Both the position numbers and the translations under genes were made by a program. Below, one piece after another: positions 18,538 to 27,364 of a stretch of 64,000 nt of DNA. The stretch spans positions 1-64,000 of the forward strand of contig CAJWDP010000007.1 of NCBI GenBank assembly GCA_913030835.1, in the 5' to 3' direction. How positions within the stretch are numbered: the first letter of the stretch is position 1; each line of letters opens with the position of its first letter. Origin of the DNA: an uncultured Flavobacteriales bacterium (GTDB lineage Bacteria > Bacteroidota > Bacteroidia > Flavobacteriales_D > Parvicellaceae). The notes below the pieces were generated by a model. The model was given only the letters and a program-made list of their open reading frames with translations, was not told the DNA's origin and made no database searches.

Positions 18538-18566
18538 AAAAGCCTCTCCATTCGGAAAGGCTTTTT
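18538..18566 (-). terminator. Terminator after secDF
   Basis: On the minus strand the stem AGCCTTTCC pairs with GGAGAGGCT (one G-T pair) around a GAAT loop, followed by TTTTCTATTTTTG. It lies 20 bases past the secDF stop. Confidence 0.75.
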
Positions 18567-18584
18567 CTAAAAGTATTTTACTCG

Positions 18585-21500
18585 TTATGCTTTTTTCTTT
18601 CGCTTATTGGCATCGAAGTTTCTGGAAAGATCCACCACTGTAGGGGTAGCAATGCACAGAGACGAGTAGGTCCCTACGACCACACCAATCATCAATGCAA
18701 AAGTAAACCCTTTGATACTGTCAGCGAACAAGAAAATAACCAGAAGCACAATGAATGTACTAAGCGAAGTGTTAATGGTTCGGCTAAGTGTACTATTCAA
18801 TGCACCGTTGATCACTTCTTTGTGGTCTTGTTTTCTATGCAGACCTAATCGCTCTCTAATCCGGTCAAAAACAACCACGGTATCATTTATTGAGTAACCC
18901 ACCACTGTCAATATCGCAGCAATGAATGCCTGATCAATTTCCATGGTAAATGGCATTATGCCCCAACAGATCGAAAATATGGATAACACCACAACAACAT
19001 CGTGGAACATCGCTAATAGCGCACCTAAACCATACTGCCATTTTTTAAATCTGAATGCGATATATATGAAGATCACAATCAACGAAAGAATTATGGCAAT
19101 AAACGAAGACTTAATCAGCGTCTCGGTAATGGTAGCATCAACCTGTCTGAATTCCTGAATTCGATAGGCCCCTACAATATTCTCCGCCCCGGATGCCTTG
19201 GCATTTGCCACTGCTTGAGCGTTTGACGTTTCGTCATCAGCAAACGCATATCCGAGTGTTCCCATTCCACTTTTCACCGCATCGTCAACCATTTTGTTTC
19301 CATCCAGAGATTTATCGGTGTACTTGTATTTGGTAGTTACCTCGTACTGATACTCATTGCCCCTGCTTTTCACCTCTGGAGGCATGTTATCAAACGCAGC
19401 GGTTAGAGCGGATTTTAATTCATCCTGCTTTACTGTGTTCTGCACTTTAATGTGGTATTTTCTACCTCCACTGAATTCCACTCCTACATCGAGTCCTTTA
19501 GTCACCAACGATGAAACTCCTCCAATGATAATAAGTGCAGATACCAAGTAGAATATCTTACGTTTCTTAATAAACTGATAATTCGCGTTAGCAAATACCT
19601 TCTCAGTAAGCCTTGTAGAAAAGGAAATCTCTTTCTTCCTTTCCAGCATGTACGTGAAGACGAGTCGAGTTATGAATATGGCTGAAAACAGAGAGGTAAA
19701 AATACCAATGATCAGTGTAATTGCGAATCCTTGAATTGGTCCCGATCCGAAATACGCCAAAACAATCGCGGTAAACAATGTTGTCAAGTTGGCATCAATT
19801 ATAGCCGAATAAGCGTGCTTGTAACCATCAGTAATTGCAAGTCGCTTGCCTTTTCCTGCTCGCACCTCTTCTCTAATTCTTTCGTAGATAAGTACGTTGG
19901 CATCCACCGACATACCAATTGTCAATACAATACCTGCAATACCCGGCAATGTGAGAGCCGCTCCCAATGAAGCAAGCGTACCTATTATAAAGAAGATGTT
20001 TGCGACCAAAGCAATGTCCGCCACTGCTCCTGCTTTTTTGTAATAAAACACCATATAAATTAGAACCAATATGATGGCTATCACAAACGACATCAATCCA
20101 CTGTCAATATTTTCCTGACCCAATGTAGGACCGATCTTGGATTCATCAATAATTTTAGCGGGAGCATCCAGTGAGCCACCTTCAAGAACTGTAACCACAT
20201 CCTTTACTTCTTCGAATGTAAATCGCCCAGTAATCCTAGAGCTTCCTCCTGTTATTTTTTGCTGAATATTGGGTGCGGAATACACCAGATTATCCAAAAC
20301 AATAGCAATGGGCTCACCCACCTTTTCTTCTGTCCAAACACCCCATTCATCAGCGCCTTCATTGGTCATTTGCATATTAATTTGCCAACCGGATCCTCGC
20401 TCCATATCAACGGAGTAAGAGGCATTAGCAATGTCCGCACCAGTAAGACGGGCTTTGCCGTCGGATTCTTTTTGAATCACATACAAATCAATCCTCTTAT
20501 CTTCATCTTCCTCCGCCTCATTCTCTTTGTACGACCACATAAAATCAACATATGCAGGCAAACTTGTTTTTACTTTCGGATCATTTATAATTGAGTTGAC
20601 ATATGCTGTATCAGCTAGTTTTACATCACCTATGATTCCTGCTCTCAGCAGACCTTTATCCCTGATTTTTCTGTCCCACGGATTGTCACCCGCCAAGCTT
20701 GCGTCAATGATGGAGTCTTTTTCAGCCTTGGTGTAGGGCCTTGCAATTGTATCCATCGTAACCGAATCTATCTGCGCAATCCCTAAAGTGTCCACCAAAA
20801 CATTCCCAATTGAGTCCATTTGGTACACCGTATCTTTAGGCACGAGGTCAAATGTGGAGTCAAGCTTCATCACCTGATCTCCCAATTCCATCCGCTCTTT
20901 ATCAAGCAAATAAGACTTGATCACTCTAATACTACCCACAAAGTTTTCATTGACCTCTGGAGTTTCCCAAAATTCAAGTTTCGCTGTTTTCTGGATCAAA
21001 TTCCGGGCCCTTTCCACATCCTTTACACCAGGCAATTCCAGATGAATTCTTCCTGACGCAGGCTGCTTTGAAACCGCCGGCTGTGAAACGCCGAACTTGT
21101 TGATACGGGTCATGATTACTTCCTCTGTTTTGTCCAGAGCCTTGTCCGCCTCAACTCGAAGCACCTCAATCACTTGTTGATTGGTCAAATCATCATCAAA
21201 CTTTTCTTTTGAACCAACTGAAAAGAACCGTGTCATCTTCTGATCAGGATCGATCGAATTCCAGTTCTTCTCAAACAAATCAATGAAGTTCTCACTTGTT
21301 TCAGAATGCTCCTTCATTGCAGCATTGAACGGGTCCATAAAAACAGATTGTACTTCGGCTTGTGGCCCTGCTAAGTTTTTCACTAAATCAGGAATCGACA
21401 CTTCCAAAGTTACCGCCATACCACCTTGCAAATCCAGACCTAAGTTCAGCTGGTGATTCTTACAATATTGATACGTATGTCCGAATACCGGATATACTTT

Positions 21501-21800
21501 CTTTGGTGCTACGTTGATCAAATATTGCTGTTCAAAGAACCCTTTGAGATCTGATAGTCCTGCACTGTCAATTTCACCAGTCGTTGGATCTCCAAAGACA
21601 ATCGACTTCTTTCCGACATTATACACGTACTGAGCCGGCTCTAGTCTAGTTAGTGAATCCTGCACCTGAAGCTGGCGCAATTCAGCGTGTTCCTTCGCAT
21701 CGTTTTCAACACTGCTAACAACCCATCCAAACGAGAGTTGATAAAGACAAGCAAGGGTTAAGAGAATGGTAAAAAGCCATATGGCCGTTTTATTCTGCAT
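18585..21800 (-). CDS. secDF: Fused protein-export membrane protein SecDF
   Basis: At 1,071 residues this is a SecD-SecF fusion, the usual Bacteroidota form. The SecD half has the N-terminal helix, a large periplasmic P1 region (LGLDLQGGMAVTLEVSIPDL near 120-140), and the membrane block with TIGMSVDANVLIYERIREE near 630-650. The SecF half begins near 700 (VEFSGGRKYHIKV) and ends with VVGYSINDTVVVFDRIRE near 970-990. SecDF uses the proton-motive force to complete Sec translocation and so supports export of the T9SS cargo in this window. The P1 region carries a long insert rich in acidic residues near 330-430. Confidence 0.96.
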   Translation of the reverse strand: MQNKTAIWLFTILLTLACLYQLSFGWVVSSVENDAKEHAELRQLQVQDSLTRLEPAQYVYNVGKKSIVFGDPTTGEIDSAGLSDLKGFFEQQYLINVAPKKVYPVFGHTYQYCKNHQLNLGLDLQGGMAVTLEVSIPDLVKNLAGPQAEVQSVFMDPFNAAMKEHSETSENFIDLFEKNWNSIDPDQKMTRFFSVGSKEKFDDDLTNQQVIEVLRVEADKALDKTEEVIMTRINKFGVSQPAVSKQPASGRIHLELPGVKDVERARNLIQKTAKLEFWETPEVNENFVGSIRVIKSYLLDKERMELGDQVMKLDSTFDLVPKDTVYQMDSIGNVLVDTLGIAQIDSVTMDTIARPYTKAEKDSIIDASLAGDNPWDRKIRDKGLLRAGIIGDVKLADTAYVNSIINDPKVKTSLPAYVDFMWSYKENEAEEDEDKRIDLYVIQKESDGKARLTGADIANASYSVDMERGSGWQINMQMTNEGADEWGVWTEEKVGEPIAIVLDNLVYSAPNIQQKITGGSSRITGRFTFEEVKDVVTVLEGGSLDAPAKIIDESKIGPTLGQENIDSGLMSFVIAIILVLIYMVFYYKKAGAVADIALVANIFFIIGTLASLGAALTLPGIAGIVLTIGMSVDANVLIYERIREEVRAGKGKRLAITDGYKHAYSAIIDANLTTLFTAIVLAYFGSGPIQGFAITLIIGIFTSLFSAIFITRLVFTYMLERKKEISFSTRLTEKVFANANYQFIKKRKIFYLVSALIIIGGVSSLVTKGLDVGVEFSGGRKYHIKVQNTVKQDELKSALTAAFDNMPPEVKSRGNEYQYEVTTKYKYTDKSLDGNKMVDDAVKSGMGTLGYAFADDETSNAQAVANAKASGAENIVGAYRIQEFRQVDATITETLIKSSFIAIILSLIVIFIYIAFRFKKWQYGLGALLAMFHDVVVVLSIFSICWGIMPFTMEIDQAFIAAILTVVGYSINDTVVVFDRIRERLGLHRKQDHKEVINGALNSTLSRTINTSLSTFIVLLVIFLFADSIKGFTFALMIGVVVGTYSSLCIATPTVVDLSRNFDANKRKKKA

Positions 21801-21858
21801 GTTGTAAAATTTTGTTATTCATTACCCTAAAAGCCAATATGCTTCGACATAGGGGCTG

Positions 21859-21889
21859 CAAATATAGAATTTCAAATTATTATTAACAA
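21859..21889 (-). promoter_or_regulatory. Primary-sigma promoter of secDF
   Basis: On the minus strand TTG (21887-21889) is separated by 20 bases from TATATTTG (21859-21866), an exact TAnnTTTG -7 box. It predicts a leader of about 50 bases before the secDF ATG. Confidence 0.6.
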
Positions 21890-21985
21890 CATTAATTTCT
21901 ACTTAGAAAAAGGCATGTTTTGGATTGCAATTTCAATCAATTATTTTTACCCCATTATGCAATCAAATAACGCACTTTTACGTCT

Positions 21986-24256
21986 ATGATTATTATGAGA
22001 TCGAAACATATTGTACTCGCAGCTCTCCTGCTTTGGGCAAACCTAAATTTTTCACAGACGTATCAATTTGATTTTTCAGACACCATTTCCGTATTTGAAA
22101 TGGGAAGCGAATTGGAGAATCCGTGGGTCGGGGGTATCAATTCAGCCCAGATTTCAACCATTGAGTTAAATGGTGATGGGTTGGCTGATTTATTTATTTT
22201 CGACCGAACAGATGATGCCATAATGACCTACATCAACAATGGGAGTTCAGGAGTGCCATCCTACACTCACGCCCCTGAATACGAAAGCATTTTTCCTTCA
22301 GACTTAAAGAGCTGGTGTATACTTAGGGATTACAATTGTGATGGAAAGAAAGACATTTGGACCTATGCCACAGGAGGAATTAGAGTTTTCAAAAATACGG
22401 GGACACCGGGAAATGTTTCATTTAGCCTCGAAACCGAATTGGTAAAAAGCTTTTACAATACCAGCCACTTGAATTTATATGTGAGCTCTACAGACATTCC
22501 ATCGGTTGATGACATTGACAACGATGGCGATTTAGACGTAATCACATTCAGCATTTTCGGATCCAACCTCGAATATCATAAAAATCTGTCGGTAGAAAAT
22601 TATGGGACATGCGACAGCCTTGTCTTTCGGTTAAAAAATAATTGCTGGGGACATTTTTCAGAAGCTTTTACAAATAGCGTACTTCAGCTTTATGACACTT
22701 GTGATAATTCCAATCTTGGTGGAGTGGCAGAATACATTCAGAGCAACTCGGACCCTTTGAAAACAGAAATTAGGGAAAAATCTGCGTTGCGACACAGCGG
22801 TTCAACTGTAATGACAATTGACGAAAATGGAGACGGAGTTAAAGATGTTTTAATTGGGGATGTCAGCTATTCATTTATGTCTCTGCTTACTAATGGTGGT
22901 AGTGCCCCGAATACCAATTCCTCCATGATTGAACAGGACACAACATTTCCGACCTACGACACTCCAATCAACATTAAGGTTTTCCCTGCATCCTTTTATG
23001 AAGATGTAACCAATGATGGAAACAGAGACCTTATTATATCGCCGAATACACCAAATCAAAGTGAAGATATCCAAAGCGTTCATTATTACTTAAATGTTGG
23101 AACTGACGCCAATCCTTCATTTTCTTTTCAATCTAAAAATCTCTTTCAAGACAATATGATTGATGTGGGATCCGGATCAATACCCACTTTTTTCGACCAC
23201 AATGCTGATGGTTTAATGGATCTTTTGGTTTCTAACTTTGGCAGGTTTGACCCAATTTCTGACACCTATATTCCTTTTATTTCCCTATATGAAAATACGG
23301 GAAGTGCTTCTGCGCCTGTATATACACTAACAGATAATGACTATATGAATCTTTCCACATCAGGTATAGAAAAAAATATGATCCCCACATTTGCCGACCT
23401 TGACAATGATGGCGACGATGACATGATCATTGGTGACTACAACGGAGTGCTCCACTACTTCACCAATACAGCCGGACCCGGAAATACGGCGAACTTCGTC
23501 CTTACTGCCCCTCAAATGACCGACCTGGACGGCATTACGATCGATGTGGGATTGCATGCTGCCCCAACCTTATTCGACCTGGACAAAGACGGTGATTTTG
23601 ATCTAATTATTGGGGAACGGAATGGCAACTTAAATTATTACGAAAACAAAGACACTTTACTTCCAAAATTCACATATGTGACGGACAGCCTAGGGTTTAT
23701 ACAAGTCAATTATTTTGGAACAAGTATCGGAATGTCTTTCCCTAGATTTTTTCTCAACGATATGGGAGAAACTCAGTTATTTACAGGAGGTGAACACGGC
23801 AACATTGAGCACTACAATACTATCGACGGAAATTTATCGGGAAATTTCAATCTTGTCACGAATCAGGTTAGCAATGTGAATGTAGGTTTGAGAAGCACTC
23901 CTGCACTGCAGGACTTGAATAATGACAACAACCTGGATATGATTGTCGGTAATAAAAGAGGCGGTTTAAGGGTCGCCTTGGGCACTGGCCTATCCAACAC
24001 CATTGAACCAGCATACGAAGAGTTCCGTTTTTCTGTATTTCCTAATCCAGCCGCGGATCAATTCACGATTCAGCTAACCGGAACAATGGCAATAGATTTT
24101 GAGCTTTTAGATCTAAGTGGGAAAATTGTTCGACAGGAATCCAGAAATTCTAATTCCACGCATCAATTTGACACTTCATTTTTAACATCCGGAATGTACC
24201 TTGTAAAAATTACGTCAAAATCCGGCACAGGAACCCAACCAATTTTGATCAAATAA
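21986..24256 (+). CDS. Secreted VCBS/FG-GAP repeat protein with T9SS type A sorting domain
   Basis: The 756-residue protein has a signal peptide (ALLLWANLNFSQ). It then has repeated Asp-rich FG-GAP/VCBS blades such as ELNGDGLADLFIFDR, DIDNDGDLDVITF, DLDNDGDDDMIIGDY and DLDKDGDFDLIIGERNG. These Ca2+-binding loops suggest an integrin-alpha-like beta-propeller. The C-terminal 80 residues match a type A sorting domain (FSVFPNPAADQFTIQL, then LLDLSGKIV, and SGMYLVKI near the end), which targets the protein through T9SS to the cell surface or medium. Ligand or function is unknown. An ATG at 21995 would be an equally good start. It is divergent from secDF. Confidence 0.88.
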   Translation: MIIMRSKHIVLAALLLWANLNFSQTYQFDFSDTISVFEMGSELENPWVGGINSAQISTIELNGDGLADLFIFDRTDDAIMTYINNGSSGVPSYTHAPEYESIFPSDLKSWCILRDYNCDGKKDIWTYATGGIRVFKNTGTPGNVSFSLETELVKSFYNTSHLNLYVSSTDIPSVDDIDNDGDLDVITFSIFGSNLEYHKNLSVENYGTCDSLVFRLKNNCWGHFSEAFTNSVLQLYDTCDNSNLGGVAEYIQSNSDPLKTEIREKSALRHSGSTVMTIDENGDGVKDVLIGDVSYSFMSLLTNGGSAPNTNSSMIEQDTTFPTYDTPINIKVFPASFYEDVTNDGNRDLIISPNTPNQSEDIQSVHYYLNVGTDANPSFSFQSKNLFQDNMIDVGSGSIPTFFDHNADGLMDLLVSNFGRFDPISDTYIPFISLYENTGSASAPVYTLTDNDYMNLSTSGIEKNMIPTFADLDNDGDDDMIIGDYNGVLHYFTNTAGPGNTANFVLTAPQMTDLDGITIDVGLHAAPTLFDLDKDGDFDLIIGERNGNLNYYENKDTLLPKFTYVTDSLGFIQVNYFGTSIGMSFPRFFLNDMGETQLFTGGEHGNIEHYNTIDGNLSGNFNLVTNQVSNVNVGLRSTPALQDLNNDNNLDMIVGNKRGGLRVALGTGLSNTIEPAYEEFRFSVFPNPAADQFTIQLTGTMAIDFELLDLSGKIVRQESRNSNSTHQFDTSFLTSGMYLVKITSKSGTGTQPILIK

Positions 24257-24284
24257 AAAAGGCACTACCTGAGTAATGCCTTTA
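24257..24284. terminator. Bidirectional terminator between the VCBS gene and mdh
   Basis: A hairpin with arms AAAGGCACTAC and GTAATGCCTTT (one mismatch on the plus strand, a wobble on the minus strand) has A-rich and T-rich flanks on both sides. It lies between two convergent genes and can serve both. Confidence 0.7.
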
Positions 24285-24305
24285 TTAATTTTCAATTCTA
24301 TTTGA

Positions 24306-25244
24306 TTAGACTACCACGTCCATTTTATCAAGAACCGCCATCACATCGCGAACTGCAGTAGCAGAATTTTCTAACAATTCTTTTTCAGCATCGTTTAGAT
24401 CCAATTCAATGATCTCTTCAATCCCGTTCTTACCAAGTTTTACCGGCACTCCTAAATAAATGTCTTTCATCCCATATTCACCTTGAAGCCATGCACAAAC
24501 CGGGAAAATTCTCTTTTGGTCTTTACAGATTGCCTCAACCATTTGGGCAGCGGCAGCTCCCGGAGCATAATAACCAGAAGTTCCAAGCAGATTAACAATT
24601 TCACCACCACCTTTCTTTGTACGCTCAACTATAGAATTCAATCGATCTTCAGAAACCAACTCAGTTACAGGAATCCCTCCTACTGTTGTGTATCTTGGAA
24701 GTGGCACCATAGTGTCTCCATGACCTCCCATCAGTACAGCCTGAATATCTTTGGGCGAGCAGTCTAATTCAAGTGCCAAAAAAGATCTGTAACGAGCCGT
24801 ATCTAAAATTCCAGCCATTCCCATCACTTTTCTTGAATCTTTTTTTGCTGTTAAGTAGGTAGCATAGGTCATCACATCCAACGGATTTGAAACACAAATC
24901 AAAATTGCATCCGGAGATTTTGCAATAACGTTTTCCGTTACAGACTTAACAATTCCGGCATTGGTCGCGATCAGGTCATCTCTGCTCATACCCGGCTTTC
25001 TTGGAATTCCCGAGGTAATCACGATCACATCAGACCCTGAAGTTTTTTCATAATCGTTTGTAGAACCGATCATTCTTGTATCAAACGAATTTATTGGTGA
25101 TGTTTCCCAGATATCCAAAGCTTTGCCTTCAGCATATCCTTCTTTGATGTCGAGCAATACAACTTCATTACAGACTTCTCTATGCGCAAGCACATTGGCA
25201 CAAGTAGCTCCTACATTTCCGGCCCCTACAACAGTTACTTTCAT
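24306..25244 (-). CDS. mdh: Malate dehydrogenase
   Basis: The 312-residue protein has the NAD-binding start MKVTVVGAGNVGATCANVLA and the substrate-binding arginines in TSGIPRKPGMSRDDL. The active-site histidine is in MGGHGDTMVPL. The sequence type is the LDH-like malate dehydrogenase common in Bacteroidota. It interconverts malate and oxaloacetate in the TCA cycle. A partial -7 element (TATTTTCG on the minus strand at 25287-25294) lies upstream without a clear TTG partner. Confidence 0.94.
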   Translation of the reverse strand: MKVTVVGAGNVGATCANVLAHREVCNEVVLLDIKEGYAEGKALDIWETSPINSFDTRMIGSTNDYEKTSGSDVIVITSGIPRKPGMSRDDLIATNAGIVKSVTENVIAKSPDAILICVSNPLDVMTYATYLTAKKDSRKVMGMAGILDTARYRSFLALELDCSPKDIQAVLMGGHGDTMVPLPRYTTVGGIPVTELVSEDRLNSIVERTKKGGGEIVNLLGTSGYYAPGAAAAQMVEAICKDQKRIFPVCAWLQGEYGMKDIYLGVPVKLGKNGIEEIIELDLNDAEKELLENSATAVRDVMAVLDKMDVVV

Positions 25245-25391
25245 TTTATTCTAAATTTGTTTTTGTTTCTTACACTAATTTGTTTGCGAAAATAATAAAC
25301 TTACTCGGATTGTCACTTCTTGGAAAAAGTTAATATTTACGTGGCAAATATGATTTCAAATAAAAGATTAGAATAAAAAGGTCGATGCAAG

Positions 25392-25416
25392 GCAACCCAA
25401 TGTCTTAGTTATCGTC
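25392..25416 (+). promoter_or_regulatory. Candidate ECF-type promoter before the sigma gene
   Basis: GCAACC (25392-25397) and CGTC (25413-25416) are separated by 15 bases. An AAC-containing -35 element plus a CGTC -10 element is the general pattern of promoters read by ECF sigma factors. Its place 17 bases before the sigma ATG suggests autoregulation. This is a by-eye match with no transcript data. Confidence 0.42.
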
Positions 25417-25433
25417 AGTTACTTGAATTCGTA

Positions 25434-26009
25434 ATGAATTTAACAGAAAAGCAGCTTCAAAAGACGATTAAGAAGTGTATAAAGAATGACCGAAAAAGTC
25501 AGGAATTACTCTTCAAAACGTACTACAGTAAAATGATGGCTGTGTGTATGCGTTACAGTCGCGATCACGATACTGCTCAGGATGTTTGTCAAACCGGATT
25601 CATAAAGATCTTTGAAAAATTGGAACGTTACAGTTTCGGAGGCTCATTTGAAGGGTGGATGAGAAGAATCATGGTCAACACGGCCATCGATCATATCAGA
25701 AAATCAAAAAAAGAGCTAACGATAATAGAAGACGAAAGCAGAATCGAAGATGATTTATTGGAAGATGAAGACATAGAATTATCTGAGATGTTAGGTATTG
25801 GCGTTGCGGATGTTGTGGAAGCCATGCAAAGTCTGAGTCCTGCTTACAAAACGGTCTTTAATTTATATGTAATGGAAGATATGTCTCACAAAGAAGTTGC
25901 AGAAATACTCGGCATTTCTGAGGGGACATCAAAATCCAATTTAGCAAAGGCGAAAAAAAATCTTAAGGTGATACTTAAGAAGAAAATGAAAGAGAATGAA
26001 GAACCGTAA
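25434..26009 (+). CDS. ECF-type RNA polymerase sigma factor
   Basis: The 191-residue protein has region 2 at about 20-88, including the core-binding and -10 melting motifs (DHDTAQDVCQTGFIKIFEKL, then GWMRRIMVNTAIDHIRK). A linker rich in acidic residues spans 95-118, and region 4 with a helix-turn-helix spans about 122-180 (LYVMEDMSHKEVAEIL, then SEGTSKSNLAKAKKNL). This is a sigma-70 ECF factor. Its last 14 bases overlap the start of the next gene, a membrane protein with anti-sigma-like design, so the pair is probably a sigma/anti-sigma unit. A GCAACC-N15-CGTC element upstream suggests self-activation. The likely targets are the surface-protein genes downstream (inference). Confidence 0.9.
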   Translation: MNLTEKQLQKTIKKCIKNDRKSQELLFKTYYSKMMAVCMRYSRDHDTAQDVCQTGFIKIFEKLERYSFGGSFEGWMRRIMVNTAIDHIRKSKKELTIIEDESRIEDDLLEDEDIELSEMLGIGVADVVEAMQSLSPAYKTVFNLYVMEDMSHKEVAEILGISEGTSKSNLAKAKKNLKVILKKKMKENEEP

Positions 26010-27297
26010 TGGTTTTGAAAATAGTGTAAAAGAAAAGTTGGAGCAGCAGCACTACGACTACGACCCTTCTCAATGGAACGCCATTGAGAAGCGGCTCCCC
26101 TCACCAAAAAAGGTACTGCCTTGGAAAGGTATTGCCGCTGCTTCGACTTTACTTGTTGTGTCATTGTTGATTTGGCAATTGATGGAGAAAGAGAATTCTT
26201 CGATAGTCGAAAACGAGCAACAGATCATTTCAAATAAAGATGGCGTTCCTGTTCCAGAAAAGACAGCAATTTCATCAACCGAAAATCAAGCGTTGCAAGA
26301 TTTTGATGCGGAGCAAACCATCATTGTGCATGATAGAGTGTATGACCATGCTGCTAACAATGAAGACGAGGAAAAGACTACTTCAGACAAGTATCGTAAA
26401 GTACCCGAGCATGAGTTTGTTCCTGATGAGGAATCAAACACAACGGTAGATGATAAAACAACAAAATCCTCTCAATTGAATCAGCATGGATTGTCAAATG
26501 CCTCAACAGGAAAAATCAGTAGACCAAGCGCACAGTTTTCATTGAATAAAACTTCAATTTGTACAGGTGAAGTGATTGATTTCCAACTATTAAGTCAATC
26601 AAAACAAGCACAGTATTTTTGGGATTTTGGAAATGGAGCAAACTCAACCGATAACAATCCTGTGTACCAATATCCTGAATCGGGAACTTATTACGTCCAG
26701 CTCAAAGCAACGAGCACCTTGGATGCATCTGTAATGAACATATCTGATAAAATTGCAATTCATGTTCTCCCGGCTCCTAAAGCCGAATTCAGGTGGTCGG
26801 AAAATAGCATGAATGCGATACCTTCCATCCAGTTCCAAAGCAACTCAGCTACTGCTGTGTATTGGGAATGGGATTTCGACAATGGTATAAAATCGACAGA
26901 AAAGGAGCCTTTTGTTACCTTTAACAAAAAGGGGTTTTATACAATAAGCCATACTGTCACAAATGTAGAAGGATGCTCCAAATCCTCTTCACAACAATTA
27001 GAAATAACTACCGATTACAATCTTTTAGCGCCAAATTCCTTTACACCTAATGCCGATGGAATAAATGATAATTTTATCCCTAAAGCACTTGAAATTCTCA
27101 ATGTAAATTTTGAGATGTCGATTTTCGACAAAAGAGGTTTGGTCTATTCTACAACTAGCGTGAGCTTTCCCTGGAATGGATCAAATCAAAGAGATGGTGG
27201 TTTGTGCCCTCAGGGTGCATATGTATGGGTGGTCAAGTATATTGATCACGAAGGAAAAGATCAGATTTTTAAGGGCACGATTAATTTGTTGAAATAA
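25996..27297 (+). CDS. Putative anti-sigma factor with periplasmic PKD domains and type B sorting-like domain
   Basis: The 433-residue protein has a cytoplasmic N-terminus of about 44 residues (YDPSQWNAIEKRLPSPKK), one membrane helix near 45-63, and a long polar linker. Two PKD-type domains follow at about 178-258 (FWDFGNGANSTDNNP) and 262-338 (WEWDFDNGIKSTEK). A C-terminal domain at about 344-433 matches the gliding-motility/CHU_C type B sorting domain (APNSFTPNADGINDNF, FDKRG, WNG, GAYVWVVKY). There is no cleavable signal peptide, so the PKD and C-terminal domains should stay tethered in the periplasm. No zinc-type anti-sigma motif (HxxxCxxC) is present; the anti-sigma role rests on the 14-base overlap with the sigma gene and the topology. 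It could instead be a signalling or scaffolding protein. Confidence 0.72.
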   Translation: MKNRNGFENSVKEKLEQQHYDYDPSQWNAIEKRLPSPKKVLPWKGIAAASTLLVVSLLIWQLMEKENSSIVENEQQIISNKDGVPVPEKTAISSTENQALQDFDAEQTIIVHDRVYDHAANNEDEEKTTSDKYRKVPEHEFVPDEESNTTVDDKTTKSSQLNQHGLSNASTGKISRPSAQFSLNKTSICTGEVIDFQLLSQSKQAQYFWDFGNGANSTDNNPVYQYPESGTYYVQLKATSTLDASVMNISDKIAIHVLPAPKAEFRWSENSMNAIPSIQFQSNSATAVYWEWDFDNGIKSTEKEPFVTFNKKGFYTISHTVTNVEGCSKSSSQQLEITTDYNLLAPNSFTPNADGINDNFIPKALEILNVNFEMSIFDKRGLVYSTTSVSFPWNGSNQRDGGLCPQGAYVWVVKYIDHEGKDQIFKGTINLLK

Positions 27298-27364
27298 CTT
27301 CATATTTCATTTATTTCATTCTGCCTTTAATTTTTTGGATTAGTTTTAATCGAATTGTAGCACG

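Noticed and set aside
21959-21984. GCAATC-N16-CGTC as a third ECF-like promoter before the VCBS gene
   Set aside because: The spacing and the AAC core differ, and the -10 part would sit almost on the start codon.
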